Shown here in pieces: positions 37,527 through 48,934 of a stretch of 64,000 nt of DNA. Position numbers and translations under genes: made by a program. The stretch is taken from assembly GCA_040360365.1 (NCBI GenBank), contig CP136412.1; one strand, written 5' to 3'. Position 1 is the stretch's first letter, and each line of letters starts with the position of its first letter. Source of the stretch: Arcanobacterium_A hippocoleae_A (GTDB taxonomy: Bacteria > Actinomycetota > Actinomycetes > Actinomycetales > Actinomycetaceae). Below the pieces are notes generated by a model, which ran no database searches, was not told the DNA's origin, and was given only the letters and a program-made list of their open reading frames with translations.

Positions 37527-38920
37527 TTAACAGCCTACCAGTTTCCCTGCAAGATAGGATTCAACTTCGGCAATCGGAATCCGCACTTGTTCCATCGTGT
37601 CACGATCACGGACGGTGACGGCGTGATCTGTAAGCGAATCAAAATCAACCGTGATGCAGAACGGAGTGCCGATTTCATCTTGCCGGCGGTAACGGCGTCC
37701 AACTGCACCGGCGTCGTCGAAGTCGATATTCCAATTCTGACGCAGCTTTGCTGCGAGTTCACGTGCCAACGGGGAAAGATTTTCGGAACGCGAAAGCGGG
37801 AGCACTGCTGCTTTTACCGGCGCCAGGCGTGGATCAAGCTTCAGCACAACGCGTTTATCTACACCGCCTTTAGTGTTCGGAGCTTCATCTTCACAGTATG
37901 CTTCAACTAAAAATGCCATCATGGAGCGGGTTAACCCGGCGGAAGGTTCAATCACATACGGGATGTAACGTTCACCAGTTGCCTGTGCAAAGTATTCGAG
38001 TTTCCTGCCTGAAGCTGCAGAGTGTGAAGAAAGATCAAAATCGGTTCGGTTTGCAATTCCTTCCAGCTCACCAAATTCAGAGTTCTGGAAACCAAAACGG
38101 TATTCGATATCGACGGTCCGCTTCGAATAGTGGGAAAGCTTTTCTTGCGGATGTTCATAAATGCGCAGATTATCACGGCTAATACCAAGATCTTCGTACC
38201 ATGCCAAACGCGCATCAATCCATTTTTGATGCCATTGTTCATCTTCGCCGGGCTGAACAAAGAATTCAATTTCCATCTGCTCAAATTCGCGGGTCCGGAA
38301 AATAAAATTACCAGGCGTAATCTCGTTCCGGAATGATTTCCCAACCTGCCCAATTCCGAACGGCGGTTTCTTCCGTGAGGTGGTAAGCACGTTCAGGAAG
38401 TTGATGAAAATACCTTGCGCCGTTTCCGGACGCAGATAGTGCAGTCCGGCTTCGTCGTCAACAGGGCCGAGGAAAGTCTTTAACAAGCCTGAAAACGGTT
38501 TAGATTCAGTCCATTGCCCGCGATTGCCGCAGTTCGGGCAGGGTACTTGCGCTAAATCTACTTCTGCTTCGGAAATTTCTTTTTGGCAGCATATTCTTCG
38601 ATGAGCTGATCTTCACGCAGCCGTTTATGGCATGCGGTACATTCCGTGAGCGGATCAGAGAACGTGGAAACATGCCCGGAAGCCACCCAAACATCACGCG
38701 GGAGGATAACGGAGGAATCAAGCCCAACCATGTCTTCACGCGCAGTCACGTTTGTCCGCCACCATTGACGTTTAATATTTTCTTTCAGCTCGACTCCGAG
38801 CGGGCCGTAATCCCATGCCGAGCGAGTACCGCCGTAAATCTCACCGCACGGAAACACAAATCCGCGGCGCTTTGCAAGCGAAATAACGTTATCAAGACGG
38901 GATGGGGCTGGCTTGCCCAT
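37527..38920 (-). CDS. glyS: Glycyl-tRNA synthetase (one frame break)
   Basis: Single-chain class II enzyme charging tRNA-Gly. The N-terminus RRGFVFPCGEIYGGTRSAWDYGPLG carries motif 1-type sequence; then comes a zinc-knuckle pair (CTACHK … CPNCGN). Motif 2 is GKSFRNEITPGNFIFRTREFEQMEIEFF; motif 3 is GLTRSMMAFL. The anticodon domain reads VLPLSRSENLSPLARELAAKL. The frame breaks in the T5 run at 38580-38584 (A5 on the coding strand, expected A6). Repaired length 464 residues, normal. As an essential gene it must be intact in the cell. Confidence 0.92.
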
Positions 38921-39171
38921 AGTTGTACTCCTCTTAACTGTCGCGTCAGATACGGCATCCAGCTTTGAATGAATCCATTTGCCGCAAAACGCAAAGATTT
39001 TCCGCTACTGGCTGTAGCAGTTTATTTCACCTCTCATTCTACGAAAGAGGATTGACTTTTCCGAAGTTTCTACTGGGATCGAACAATTATTGCCAGTAGA
39101 GATACATCACAAAGCATTCAAAAGGTGTAATCGTGTTGAAATATACCCAACCCTATTCGAGAATGGTTCTC

Positions 39172-40409
39172 ATGAAGAATAATTTTTCCCGACTCATCGC
39201 AGTAACAATTGCAGCCGCTTACGCCCTAGGTGCTTGCAGCACCACAAACAGCAGCACAAAATCAGGTGACGATGCTGAAAAACTTAATGTGACTACCTCT
39301 TTCTATCCGCTCACCTACCTTGTAAAAGAAATCGGCGGTAAGCACGTCGAGATTACCGATCTCACTCCGCCAACCGGTTCCGCACATGACGCCGAAATTT
39401 CTCCCGCACAAATTGCAAAAATGGAGAAATCAGATGCAGTGTTTTATCTTGCAAATCTTTCTGCAGCAATTGATAAGGCAGTAGAAAACACCGCTGTGAA
39501 AAACGCGGTGAATATCGGCGATAGCGTGAACCTGATTAAACAGACTGATATTGCCGCTTTCTCTGAATCACTGCCGGCAGTGGATACAGATTCAGACGAC
39601 AGCCGCGAACATGACGATCACGATCACGGCAATCACGACGGCAACGATCACGAAGATGCAGACAATCATAATCACGATGGTCATGAAGATGATCATGACC
39701 GCGATATTAGCCACGAAGATGACCTGAAATATGATCACGAAAATAAGCGCACACAAGATCATAAACATACAGATCTGCACGATGACCATCACGAAGGTGA
39801 GACGCATACCGGCCATGATCACGCTGATCACGACGATGCCGATCACAATCATAATGATGACGACGATGCTCACGAACACAATCACGGAATTTATGATCCG
39901 CACTTCTGGACAGATCCGACCCGTCTCGCTCTCGCAGCTCCGGTAATCGCAAAACTCTCGCGAAAATCGACAGCGCCAATAAGTCCGTATACGAAGAAAA
40001 TGCAACGGCTGCAGCTGATAAACTAAACAGAATCGCAAACGAATTCAAGAACACCCTTTCAGCAAAACAATGCCGCACAAACGCTTTCGTCGTTACACAT
40101 CTGGCATACGGCTATCTCGCAGCACAGAACAATTTGCGTCAGATTGGTATCGCCAGCTTCGACCCGGATATTGAACCTTCACCGGCCCGGATTAACCAGA
40201 TTAAGCAAGCTGCTGAAAAATACAATATTGATACTATTTTCGCGACTTCAGATGCAGAAAAAACCGTAGCGAATGCTGTTGCGAACGAAACCGGAACAAA
40301 AGTTGAAATCCTTGACCCAGCAGCAACACAACGCGATTCCGAAAAGGATTACATCGAAGTGATGACGGAAAACTTCAAACTGCTCCAAGAGTCCCTCGGC
40401 TGCAAATAA
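39172..40409 (+). CDS. znuA: Zinc-binding lipoprotein of ABC importer, His-rich loop (one frame break)
   Basis: Extracellular metal-binding subunit. Signal peptide MKNNFSRLIAVTIAAAYALG with lipobox LGAC; a GTG at 39133 with AAAGG upstream could be the start instead. Cluster 9 fold: TSFYPLTYLVKEIGGKHVEITDLTPPTGSAHDAE, with metal ligands in AHD and in YDPHFWTDP. Between them lies an unusually long (about 95 residues) His/Asp loop with more than 30 His, probably a zinc sponge. The break is in the A4 run at 39963-39966; the rest (NEFKNTL…FVVTHLAYGYLA) continues to 40409. The Zn assignment rests on the His loop and the Fur-family neighbour. Confidence 0.85.
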
Positions 40410-40702
40410 TTTTCCGGCAAATCAAAATCCCAAACCTTTTCCGGCAACGAATAATACGAAAATGAATTTTCACTGGAAATTCAGCAAAAACTGATATCTT
40501 TTAAAAAATCGGTGTGTTGTTTCTTTAACATCTAAAGCACAGCACACCGATTCCGCTATCGATTCCGCTATCCCGAGATTTGAATTCGTTTCGAAAGTTC
40601 TGCTATCCCGCACAGATTTACCCGCAAATACAGTTTCACACAGATAACCGCAGACAGCTGCAGATAACCGCAGATAACGCAACCGAAAAGTAAAGTTAAA
40701 TT
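40410..40702. other. Gap between znuA and znuC with hairpin and short repeats
   Basis: 293 bp. Inverted repeat AATCGGTGTG/CACACCGATT (40507-40516/40543-40552), followed by GATTCCGCTATC twice, then CAGATAACCG-type units three times (40640-40680). The gap suggests znuC may have its own promoter. No gene. Confidence 0.5.
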
Positions 40703-41436
40703 ATGGCTTCAGATAAACAAATCAAACCGCTTTTACAGGCGCAGAACCTCTGTATTGCAATCGATTCCACCGAAATTCTGCACCGCCTGAATTTTTCAAT
40801 CTCCAGCGGACAATTCCTGGCTATTCGCGGCGCAAACGGATCAGGGAAAACCACACTGCTGCGTGCAATCTTGAATATGCTTCCAGTAAGCTCTGGAAAA
40901 CTTGAAATATTTGGGAAAAATGCGGCGCAGCTGAACTCACATGACTGGAAAAAATCGGGTATTCACCGCAGTACGTAACCGCAGCTTCAGCTGTGCCGGC
41001 TACCGCGCTCGAAACAGTCGCTTCCGGATTGCTTTTCGGAAACCATCTCTGGAAACCCCGTGATTGGAAAGCCCGCACAATGTTCGCTCTCGAACAAGTT
41101 GGACTTGCCTATCGCGCTCACGAATCTTTCCAAACTTTTTCCGGCGGGCAGCAGCAGCGCATTTTAATCGCCCGCGCAATAGTACGGCAGCCGCAGCTGC
41201 TGATTCTCGACGAACCATTCGCCGGAGTCGATACCGAATCACGAAATAAAATTGTGGAAATCCTCGCAAAAATGCGTGAAAACAACACTACTGTGATTGC
41301 TGTGCTCCACGATATCTATGATTTGGAACCGCTTATTGACACCACATTCTACTTAAAAAACGGAAATATCGAAAAAATTACCGAAACTAAATTCGATCCG
41401 ATTGTTTGCACGGATAAAACTACCGGGCAAGTTTAA
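40703..41436 (+). CDS. znuC: Metal ABC transporter ATPase (one frame break)
   Basis: ATP-binding subunit of the zinc-type importer. Walker A GANGSGKTT (residues about 47-55), signature SGGQQQRILIARA, Walker B LLILDEPFAGVD and H-loop AVLHD. The frame breaks in the A6 run at 40949-40954; one A joins KKIGYSPQYVTAASAVPATALETV. Repaired length about 244 residues. Lies between the binding protein and permease genes. Confidence 0.9.
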
Positions 41437-41572
41437 AAAGCTCTCTGTGATAAGCCTCCAAGCAAATACACTTTTCAATATAGACGGAAATCAGAGCACA
41501 CCTTTCCGGAAAGATTTATCGCCCGGATTAAACTCGCAAATAAACAGAATAGAAAATAAAGGATGCAACGTA

Positions 41573-42457
41573 ATGCTTGCCGAAATGTTTTCCTCAGCAC
41601 TAATGCAGCGTGCACTAATTATCTCACTGCTGGTTGGTATTTCCGCACCAATTATTGGCACATACCTTGTACAGCGCGGATTAACACTGCTTGGCGACGG
41701 TATCGGACACATTGCTTTGACCGGTGTAGCTCTTGGCTGGCTGGCGGGAAATGCTGCCGGTGCGGCAGATAAAGAATCATGGGCTGTGCCGGGAGCGGTT
41801 TTCGCGTCGGTTCTGGGAGCATTAATAATCGAATGGATGCGCGAACGCGGAAAAGCATCAGGAGAAGTTGCGTTAGCATTAATTTTTTATGGCGGTATTG
41901 CCGGCGGCGTACTTTTAATCGGAATTGCCGGCGGGTCTACTACCAATCTCAACGGCTATCTTTTCGGTTCAATTTCAACAGTTTCGCTGAAAGATATTTG
42001 GTTAACAGTATTCCTGACGATTTTTATTCTCCTCACCGGTTTCGGATTAAAGACGGCGCTGTTTACTCTTTGCCATGATCCGCAATATGCCCGTGCAGCC
42101 GGATTACCGGTACGGATGCTTTCAATCCTGATTTCAGTAACGGCTGCCTTAACTGTTTCCGTTGCAATGCGGGTAGTCGGCGTACTGCTTGTATCAGCGT
42201 TAATGATTATCCCGATCGCTGCTGCGCAAACATTCACAAAATCTTTTAGAAGTACAATGTTTGCCGGAATCTTATTTGGCGCTGCCGTGAGCGTAACCGG
42301 GCTAAGTATCACATATTTCAAGCCGTGGGCGCCTGGTGCAACAATCGTGATTCTTGCACTTGCCGGATACTTAATCTTCGCGGTCTGCACTCCGATTATT
42401 CGACACATCCGGCAGCGTTTTCATCCGCATCGCATATCAAACGAAATTACACGGTAA
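41573..42457 (+). CDS. znuB: Metal ABC transporter permease
   Basis: Membrane subunit with about eight helices. Start placed at MLAEMFSSALMQRAL (41573), with AAAGGA upstream; longer frames to 41402 lack such a site. YLVQRGLTLLGDGIGHIALTGVALGWLAG near the N-terminus and MRVVGVLLVSALMIIPIAAAQTFT are standard ABC-3 family sequences. 294 residues, intact. 96 bp before the Fur-family gene. Confidence 0.92.
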   Translation: MLAEMFSSALMQRALIISLLVGISAPIIGTYLVQRGLTLLGDGIGHIALTGVALGWLAGNAAGAADKESWAVPGAVFASVLGALIIEWMRERGKASGEVALALIFYGGIAGGVLLIGIAGGSTTNLNGYLFGSISTVSLKDIWLTVFLTIFILLTGFGLKTALFTLCHDPQYARAAGLPVRMLSILISVTAALTVSVAMRVVGVLLVSALMIIPIAAAQTFTKSFRSTMFAGILFGAAVSVTGLSITYFKPWAPGATIVILALAGYLIFAVCTPIIRHIRQRFHPHRISNEITR

Positions 42458-42553
42458 AATGAACATTATCGAAATTGTACCAGAGCGGATAAACACAAAC
42501 TTTCGGCATACTTTATCGCGGTAAGCCCAGTTTTTAGAAATGAGACGATTTGA

Positions 42554-42967
42554 ATGCAGAGAATGACAAGGCAGCGCGCTTCGATTATCGAATTAATGCG
42601 AAACAATAATGGTTTCCTCTCTGCGCAAGATGTTTTTGAACAGCTTCGCGATTCCGGAAACGAAGTGGGGCTGGCAACCGTTTACCGCAATTTACAGGCG
42701 ATGGCGGAGAATCATACCGTAGATGTCCTGCGCCCAGGAGACACAGATACACAACTTTTTCGGTATTGCGCCGAAGATGCACATCATCACCATCTGGTCT
42801 GCCGCTGCTGCGGGAAAACCGTAGACTTAGTGGGAAACGAGTTTGAAGATTGGGCAAATGAAACTGCCGCCAAGTACGGCTTTACGCGCGTGTCTCATTC
42901 CTTGGAATTGTACGGTCAATGCAAAGAGTGTGTCAATCATGATTCGCGTGCCGACCATAAGTGTTAG
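42554..42967 (+). CDS. zur: Fur-family metalloregulator, probably Zur
   Basis: 137 residues. Winged-helix N-terminus (MTRQRASIIELMRNNNGFLSAQDVFEQLRDSGNEVGLATVYRNLQAM), then DAHHHHLVCRCCGKTVDL and GQCKEC, giving the two CxxC zinc-structural pairs and the His metal site. Location right after a zinc-type importer implies control of that operon by zinc. I could not find a convincing Zur box upstream of znuA. Confidence 0.9.
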   Translation: MQRMTRQRASIIELMRNNNGFLSAQDVFEQLRDSGNEVGLATVYRNLQAMAENHTVDVLRPGDTDTQLFRYCAEDAHHHHLVCRCCGKTVDLVGNEFEDWANETAAKYGFTRVSHSLELYGQCKECVNHDSRADHKC

Positions 42968-43089
42968 TGCAAAAATTCCGTATCCAAATATATTTTCCGG
43001 TGCTGCCAGCCGAAAATAAATTCCGCAAAACACAGCAGCTTTCAAATATAACTTCTATAACTTCCGATACAGCAGAAAAGAGGAAAATC

Positions 43090-43314
43090 ATGCATGATTT
43101 CGTACTGCGGCTCCCAATCAAACTGAGTCAATTCTTAAAACTTGCAAACTTGGCAGAAAACGGCGCACATGCGAAAGAACTGATTCATAGTGAGTTTGTG
43201 CAAGTGAATGGTGAAGTTGAAACTCGTGCGGCGCACCCGCTGAATCATGGAGATAAAGTTACGATTTACGACGGCAGGAATAATCCGGTAACACTTCGTG
43301 TGGTATCGGAGTAA
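43090..43314 (+). CDS. S4-domain RNA-binding protein
   Basis: 74 residues: MHDFVLRLPIKLSQFLKLANLAENGAHAKELIHSEFVQVNGEVETRAAHPLNHGDKVTI, a lone S4 fold as in YlxM-neighbour/YaaA-like and RqcP (HslR-type) proteins. Start at the ATG after AGAGGAAAATC. It may bind 23S rRNA or stalled 50S subunits; the exact subgroup is not set here. Confidence 0.8.
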   Translation: MHDFVLRLPIKLSQFLKLANLAENGAHAKELIHSEFVQVNGEVETRAAHPLNHGDKVTIYDGRNNPVTLRVVSE

Positions 43315-43613
43315 TCACCAAATTATTCCGTGAATTGAAGCTGCTTCCGGGAGTTTAGCTAACTAAATCTTCTTGCGATATTTGTCCGTCGAAATTCATT
43401 TATTTTCGACTGTATCTAATTTAATTTCGATGCTTATTTTTTGTAATAAAGAATATTATTATAAATATTATTGATACACTGCCAAGCACTATTGCAGATG
43501 AAAGAATTGAATCAAGCAGTTTCGCTCCAACGAGGAAACTATATAGCAAATCAACAAAAAATTAATAAACATAATTATTGTGGTAATAATGAATGTTTTA
43601 TAGCAGGTATCTT
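43315..43613. other. AT-rich gap at the start of an islet
   Basis: 299 bp, markedly more AT-rich than the flanks, with ATTATTATAAATATTATT near 43450. No gene seen; a + frame at 43471 has no ribosome site or family pattern. Confidence 0.45.
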
Positions 43614-43759
43614 TTACGATGATTTTTCTTCTTTCATCGCCTTTTTAGCTAAAATTACCCACATCCCAATAGCTAATGCTAATGCGGCAACCAGTATACA
43701 AATGAATGTATACAGCACTCCATAATTTAACGTATATGTAGTATCATCAAAAAATCCAT
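43614..43759 (-). CDS. Small single-pass membrane protein (one frame break)
   Basis: Start ATG 43757-43759 with AGAGGGG eight bases upstream. The frame is closed by one missing base in the A6 run at 43749-43754; repaired it reads MDFFDDTTYTLNYGVLYTFI… with a hydrophobic helix (ICILVAALALAIGMWVILA) and a KKAMKEEKSS tail, 48 residues. Acidic outside, basic inside. Divergent from the secreted protein gene. Unrecognised. Confidence 0.55.
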
Positions 43760-43972
43760 TAGTGTCGCCCCTCTTGTTGACTAATAAGTGCAGTATATCA
43801 AGATAACCTAAATGTCAAACATGTTTTGATTTTCCATTTACATTAAATAAATCTAGTAATACACTAAATATATAACAACTACCAAAGAAAGAATGTAATC
43901 CCTACATCTCTACACGAATACAGGAAGTTAGTCTTATCACATTTTCTACAACCTTAAGTAGGAGGTTTTATC

Positions 43973-44584
43973 ATGTTTAAAAAGTTGTTGTTACTCACGT
44001 TGACACTGTTGTTTTGTATGATTCCGATAAATGTTTCTGCTACTGAACATTTGATATCTTCAGCACCTCAAAAATTGGAAGCCGTATTGGTTTCAGATAC
44101 CGGTGAGACTTTTAATGTTACAGGAGAAAAAATCAATACTTTAACCACCCTTTATAATGCAAATTTATACGATGAAGATGAAAGCGCAACGTATAAATTT
44201 ACACTATACTCAAATCAGTCCAATTCTCTCACCGCTTCAGAGTATGATGGCTCTAGGTCTGTTGAAGCATTTTTAACAATCAATTATAAAACTCAAAAGA
44301 CTCCTACCGAATATCTGTTGACTAGTGTTTCTGGTCATTGGAACATACTGGATCAACGTGTTAGTGTTACAAATGCTGAGTTGACTTATGGTTGTTCTGG
44401 AGCCACACCATTTCCTACAACACAAATTAAAACGAGAAATGTATCCAATAACTTCTATTATTCTACAGGCTTTTCAAACTACGTTACCCAAATTTACGGT
44501 AACATGGGAGCTAACTTAAACCTAGATTTACAAATGGGGTCAGCTCGACGCTGGAATCTCCACGTATCTAATAACTTGTTCTAA
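43973..44584 (+). CDS. Secreted hypothetical protein in an AT-rich islet
   Basis: 203 residues. Signal peptide MFKKLLLLTLTLLFCMIPINVSA, then a beta-rich Asn/Thr/Tyr-rich domain (TYKFTLYSNQSNSLT, AFLTINYKT, ISNNFYYSTGF-like). One Cys (YGCSG) remains in the mature chain. TAGGAGG lies eight bases upstream and a terminator follows. Base use is far more AT-rich than neighbours and looks Firmicutes-like. Not recognised; possibly acquired. Confidence 0.65.
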   Translation: MFKKLLLLTLTLLFCMIPINVSATEHLISSAPQKLEAVLVSDTGETFNVTGEKINTLTTLYNANLYDEDESATYKFTLYSNQSNSLTASEYDGSRSVEAFLTINYKTQKTPTEYLLTSVSGHWNILDQRVSVTNAELTYGCSGATPFPTTQIKTRNVSNNFYYSTGFSNYVTQIYGNMGANLNLDLQMGSARRWNLHVSNNLF

Positions 44585-44601
44585 AGTGATTTTATTGGTG
44601 C

Positions 44602-44635
44602 TGAATGAGGCGGTGATTATTCTCCGCCTCATTCA
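44602..44635. terminator. Terminator between secreted protein gene and dnaE
   Basis: Perfect 12-bp stem TGAATGAGGCGG/CCGCCTCATTCA, followed by ATTTAT on +. Serves the convergent pair. Confidence 0.75.
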
Positions 44636-44679
44636 ATTTATGTAGCATTCATTGATTCACCGGCTGCGCGGCAGTATTT

Positions 44680-47600
44680 TCAGTGCCCCACAATACAATC
44701 CCGCCCAAGAAGCACTTTCAAATCAGATACCAGACCACCTGATTTCTCCACGCTATATTCGCTGGAAAGTTCAATAATTGAAGTTTTCCCTGCCTGCTGT
44801 ACATGCAAACGCACTGGAGCCGGGCCGCGGTACTGGCTGAGCAGACCTGCTAACTGCCGGATTAAATTCGCAGTGCAAATCCGCTCCGGAAGCTGAATAC
44901 TAATTGGCGATGTTTCATCAATATCCGTCGGAGGAAGACTTATCTCGCGCGCATTTAGCTGCACTGCACCGTCGCGTACCGACATTCGCGCCTTGATTGC
45001 CACTACTGAATCGGGAATAAGTAATTCATGTACATTCTGATAAGTAGCAGGGAATACATTAACTTCAATTGATCCAGTCATGTCTTCAATCACTGCCTGT
45101 GCCCATGGGCGGCCGTTTTTCTTTGAAAGCCGGGTAGTTAAAGAGCTGAGCAGCCCGCAAACTGTTACTTCACGGCCGTCGATTTGCTGCTCTTCATCGG
45201 AAATTACGGAGAGAATCGAAATATCTGAATTCAAATCAAGCACATGTTCAAGTCCGGAAAGCGGATGATCAGAAACATACAAACCAATCATTTCACGTTC
45301 AATATTTAATTTTTGTTTTTTGTCCCATTCTGCAATTTCCGGAACAGTAACATCGAAACCGCCGGAACTTGCATTGCCGGCACCCCCAAATAAATCGAAT
45401 TGCCCGATTGCTTCATTCTTTTTCAACGAAATCACACCATCGATTGCTTCTTCATATACTGCAAGCAAAGAGCGGCGGGTATGACCGAAAGAATCAAATG
45501 CTCCGGCTTTAATCAGACATTCAATTGAACGCTTATTTAATACTTGTAACGGCACCTTGTTGAGGAAGTCCTGGAATGACGTGTAAGCGCCTTTTTCTTC
45601 ACGTGCCAGAATGATTCCGTCTACCACATTGGATCCAACACTGCGTACTGCTGAAAGTCCGATTCTGATTTCGTCGCCAACAGCCCAATAATTAGCCCGC
45701 GATTCATTCACATCCGGCACAAGAACCGGAATATCCATCCGGCGGCATTCACCCAAATAAGCCGCAATCTTATCTTTCTTACCATTGTTCGAAGCGAGGA
45801 GACCTGACATGAATTCAGATGGGAAGTGCGCTTTGAGATACGCAGTCTGATACGAAACAAGTGCATACGCTTCCGAATGTGACTTATTGAATGCGTACGA
45901 TGAAAACGGCACCAAGATTTCCCAAAGAGTATCAATTGAATCTTTTGAGTAACCATTTTTCAGCATGCCAGCTTCAAAAGAAGCAAACTGCTGCTGCAGC
46001 ACTTCAGCTTTCTTCTTTCCCATCGCTTTCCGCAATACATCTGCCTGGCCGAGTGTAAATCCAGCCAGCTTCTGCGCGATTCGCATCACCTGTTCTTGGA
46101 ACACAATTAAACCATGCGTATTGCCTAAAATCTCTTCGAGTGCCTGCGCAAGCTCCGGATGAATCGGAGTTTTTTCCTGCAGCCCATTTTTCCGTAATGC
46201 ATAGTTTGTGTGCGAATTTGCACCCATCGGACCGGGCCGATAGAGTGCTGAAACAGCAGAAATATCATCAAAAGAATCAGCTTTCATCTGCTTTAATAAA
46301 GTCCGCATTCCGCCGCCATCAAGCTGGAATACGCCCAAGGTTTCGCCTCGGCCAAGCAGTTCAAACGTCTTTTTATCATCTAACGGCACATTATCAATAT
46401 CCGGTACTTCTTTGCCGTTCTCAGCAATATTTGCAAGTGCGTCATTAATCATCGTCAAATTGGACAAACCCAGGAAATCCATCTTGATTAAGCCCAATTC
46501 TTCACACTGCGGATATTCAAACTGTGTCAGAATAGCTTCATCTTTCTGATTCTTCATCACCGGAATCACATCAGTAAGCGGTACAGATGACATAATCACG
46601 GCGCAGGCATGTATCCCGGTCTGCCGTACAAGACCTTCAAGCCCTAAAGCCAAATCGAAAGCTTTTCGTGCTTCCGGATCATTATCGACAAGATTTCGAA
46701 ATTCGACGGCCTCATTGTATCTCCCATGCGATGTATCGTAAATCGAATTAACCGGGATATCTTTCCCCATCACTGCCGGCGGCATTGCCTTTGTCAGGCG
46801 ATCACCCAGTTCGAATGGGAATCCTTGTACCCGTGCCGAATCTTTCAGTGCCTGCTTTGCCTTAATCGTGCCGAAAGTGACCACTTGCGACACTTTATCC
46901 TTGCCGTACTTTTCTTCAACATATTTGATTACCTCACCGCGGCGGCGATCATCGAAGTCAACGTCAATATCAGGCATTGAAACACGTTCCGGATTCAAAA
47001 ATCGTTCGAAAAGCAGCTCGTGCTTAATCGGATCAAGCTGGGTGATTCCAAGTGCATACGCCACCATGGATCCAGCGCCGGAACCGCGCCCTGGTCCAAC
47101 TCGAATCCCGTTTTCACGTGCCCAAGAAATATAATCGGAGACAACCAGGAAATATCCGGGAAAGCCCATTTTCACAATAATTTCGACTTCATAATTTGCT
47201 CGTTTTTGCACATGATCCGGAATTTGTTCACCGAATCGGCGGTGCAAACCAACTTGTACTTCACGAATAAACCACGAAGTCTCATCTTCACCGGCAGGTA
47301 CTGGGAAAGACGGCATATAGTTAATTCCATCTGCCGTAGTCTGAAAACTCACATTGCAGCGTTCAGCAATTAATAAAGTGTTATTGCAGGCTTCTGGAAA
47401 ATCAGCAAAAAGATTCCGCATCTCTTGCGTGGAGCGCAGATAATATCCTTCACCGTCGAACTTAAAACGATCTGGATCCATCAAAGTTGAACCTGAATTG
47501 ATACAGAGCATTGCATCTTGAATTCGTGCATCTTCACGTTTCACATAATGCGAATCATTCGTGGCAATAAGCGGAGCACCAATCTTTTTGCTAATGCTAC

Positions 47601-48224
47601 TAAATCTTTTTGCACTCGCCGCTCAATATCAATCCCATGATCCATCAGCTCAACGAAAAAGTTATCTTTTCCAAAAATATCCTGCAGCTCACCGGCAGCA
47701 CGCAATGCTGCTTCATGCTGGCCAAGACGCAGACGTGTCTGGACTTCTCCGGAAGGACAACCTGCAGTTCCAATCAATCCATCGTGGTAGCGCTCAAGCA
47801 AATCACGGTCCATCCGCGGCCATTTACCCATTTGCCCTTCTACAGAAGCAAATGATCCCATGCGGAAAAGATTATGCATCCCAGTATTATTTTCGCTCAA
47901 GAGCGTCATGTGTGTGTATGCTCCGCGAGCAGAAACGTCATCTCCGCGCTGATCTTCACTGCCCCATGTGACACGGGTTTTATCAAAACGCGATGTACCG
48001 GGAGTCATATATGCTTCAATCCCGATAATCGGCTTCACTCCAGCTTTCTGTGCTGCTTTCCAAAACTCAAAAGCACCGAAAAGATAACCATGATCGGTAA
48101 TTGCCACAGCAGGTTGGTGCTGTGCAGATACCTCATTCACGAGCTTTGCGATTTTCGCTGCACCGTCAAGCAGCGAATAATCGGTATGTACGTGCAGATG
48201 CGCAAATGAATCTTGATTAGCCAT
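44680..48224 (-). CDS. dnaE: DNA polymerase III alpha subunit (one frame break)
   Basis: Replicative polymerase. N-terminal PHP domain HLHVHTDYSLLDGAAKI; palm catalytic Asp in MPDIDVDFDDRRR; GPGRGSGAGSMVAYALGIT; FNKSHSEAYALVSYQTAYLKAHFP; C-terminal OB fold (REVTVCGLLSSLTTRLSKKNGRPWAQAVIEDMTGSIEV). The frame breaks in the T5 run at 47585-47589: the upstream part ends early and the rest resumes as KKIGAPLIATNDSHYVK. Repaired length about 1,181 residues, as expected for an actinobacterial DnaE1. Confidence 0.95.
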
Positions 48225-48318
48225 GCATCTACTTTAAACCACTGCACCCGAAAAATTTTCTTCCATTTTCTTAGAACGTAATAAAATCAAGGAAAATTAG
48301 CAGGACACTAAATTTAAA

Positions 48319-48794
48319 TCACTTTTCTCCGCGCCAGTACATATCCTGATGTGCAATTCCGGCATCGAGATACACTTCGCAGCTGCGTAATTCGTATCCT
48401 AAACTTTTATAGAACGGAACTGCCTGTACCTGTGCAGAAATTTCTATCTCCACTTTCCCCGCTGCACTTGCAAATCTCGCGACGGCAATCTCATGCCCGC
48501 GCTGCATTAATAAACGTCCGATACCTCTCCCCGAGCCAGGTTCGCAACGGCTACTCTCCCGATATGCACCTGCCCTGGAGCTGCGGGAAGCAACCGAATT
48601 GTTCCCACTGGTTTTTCATCCGCTGCAGCCAGCAAATGCACCGTAGTTGGTGCTGAATCTAATGCGTCAATCTCTAAGTCCGCAGGTACCTGCTGTTCAG
48701 CAACAAACACCGCTTTCCGAATCTCAAAGCAGTGCTGCAATTGCGAAGGTGTGTGCACTTCAAAAACTTCAACCATGATTCTGCTTCCATCCAA
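48319..48794 (-). CDS. GNAT-family acetyltransferase (one frame break)
   Basis: ElaA/YjcF-like acyltransferase. N-terminal FEIRKAVFVAEQQVPADLEIDALDSAPTTVHLLAA, then TIRLLP and VHIGRVAV, then the acetyl-CoA loop GSGRGIGRLLMQRGHEIA after the break, and VPFYKSLGYELRS at the end. The break lies near 48540-48546 and is not in an obvious long run. Repaired length about 158 residues. Substrate unknown. Confidence 0.8.
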
Positions 48795-48934
48795 TTCTGC
48801 TTTTACATCAAAGCAGCAAACTCAAACAAAACATCCCGCATAAAGCAGCAAAGTAGATTCGAAATCTGAAATCAAAGATTTCATATCTCCCAATATTGCG
48901 ATGTAAAACGGAAAATTCAGCTGATTCAAACTAT

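Noticed and set aside
39592..40078. Minus-strand frames opposite znuA
   Set aside because: They are the antisense of the His/Asp loop (Val/Ile/Met-rich) and have no family pattern.
47541..47600. Split dnaE, as if two genes or an intein
   Set aside because: The two parts join exactly with one added A inside KKIGAPLIATNDSHYV; no intein motifs or spacer exist.
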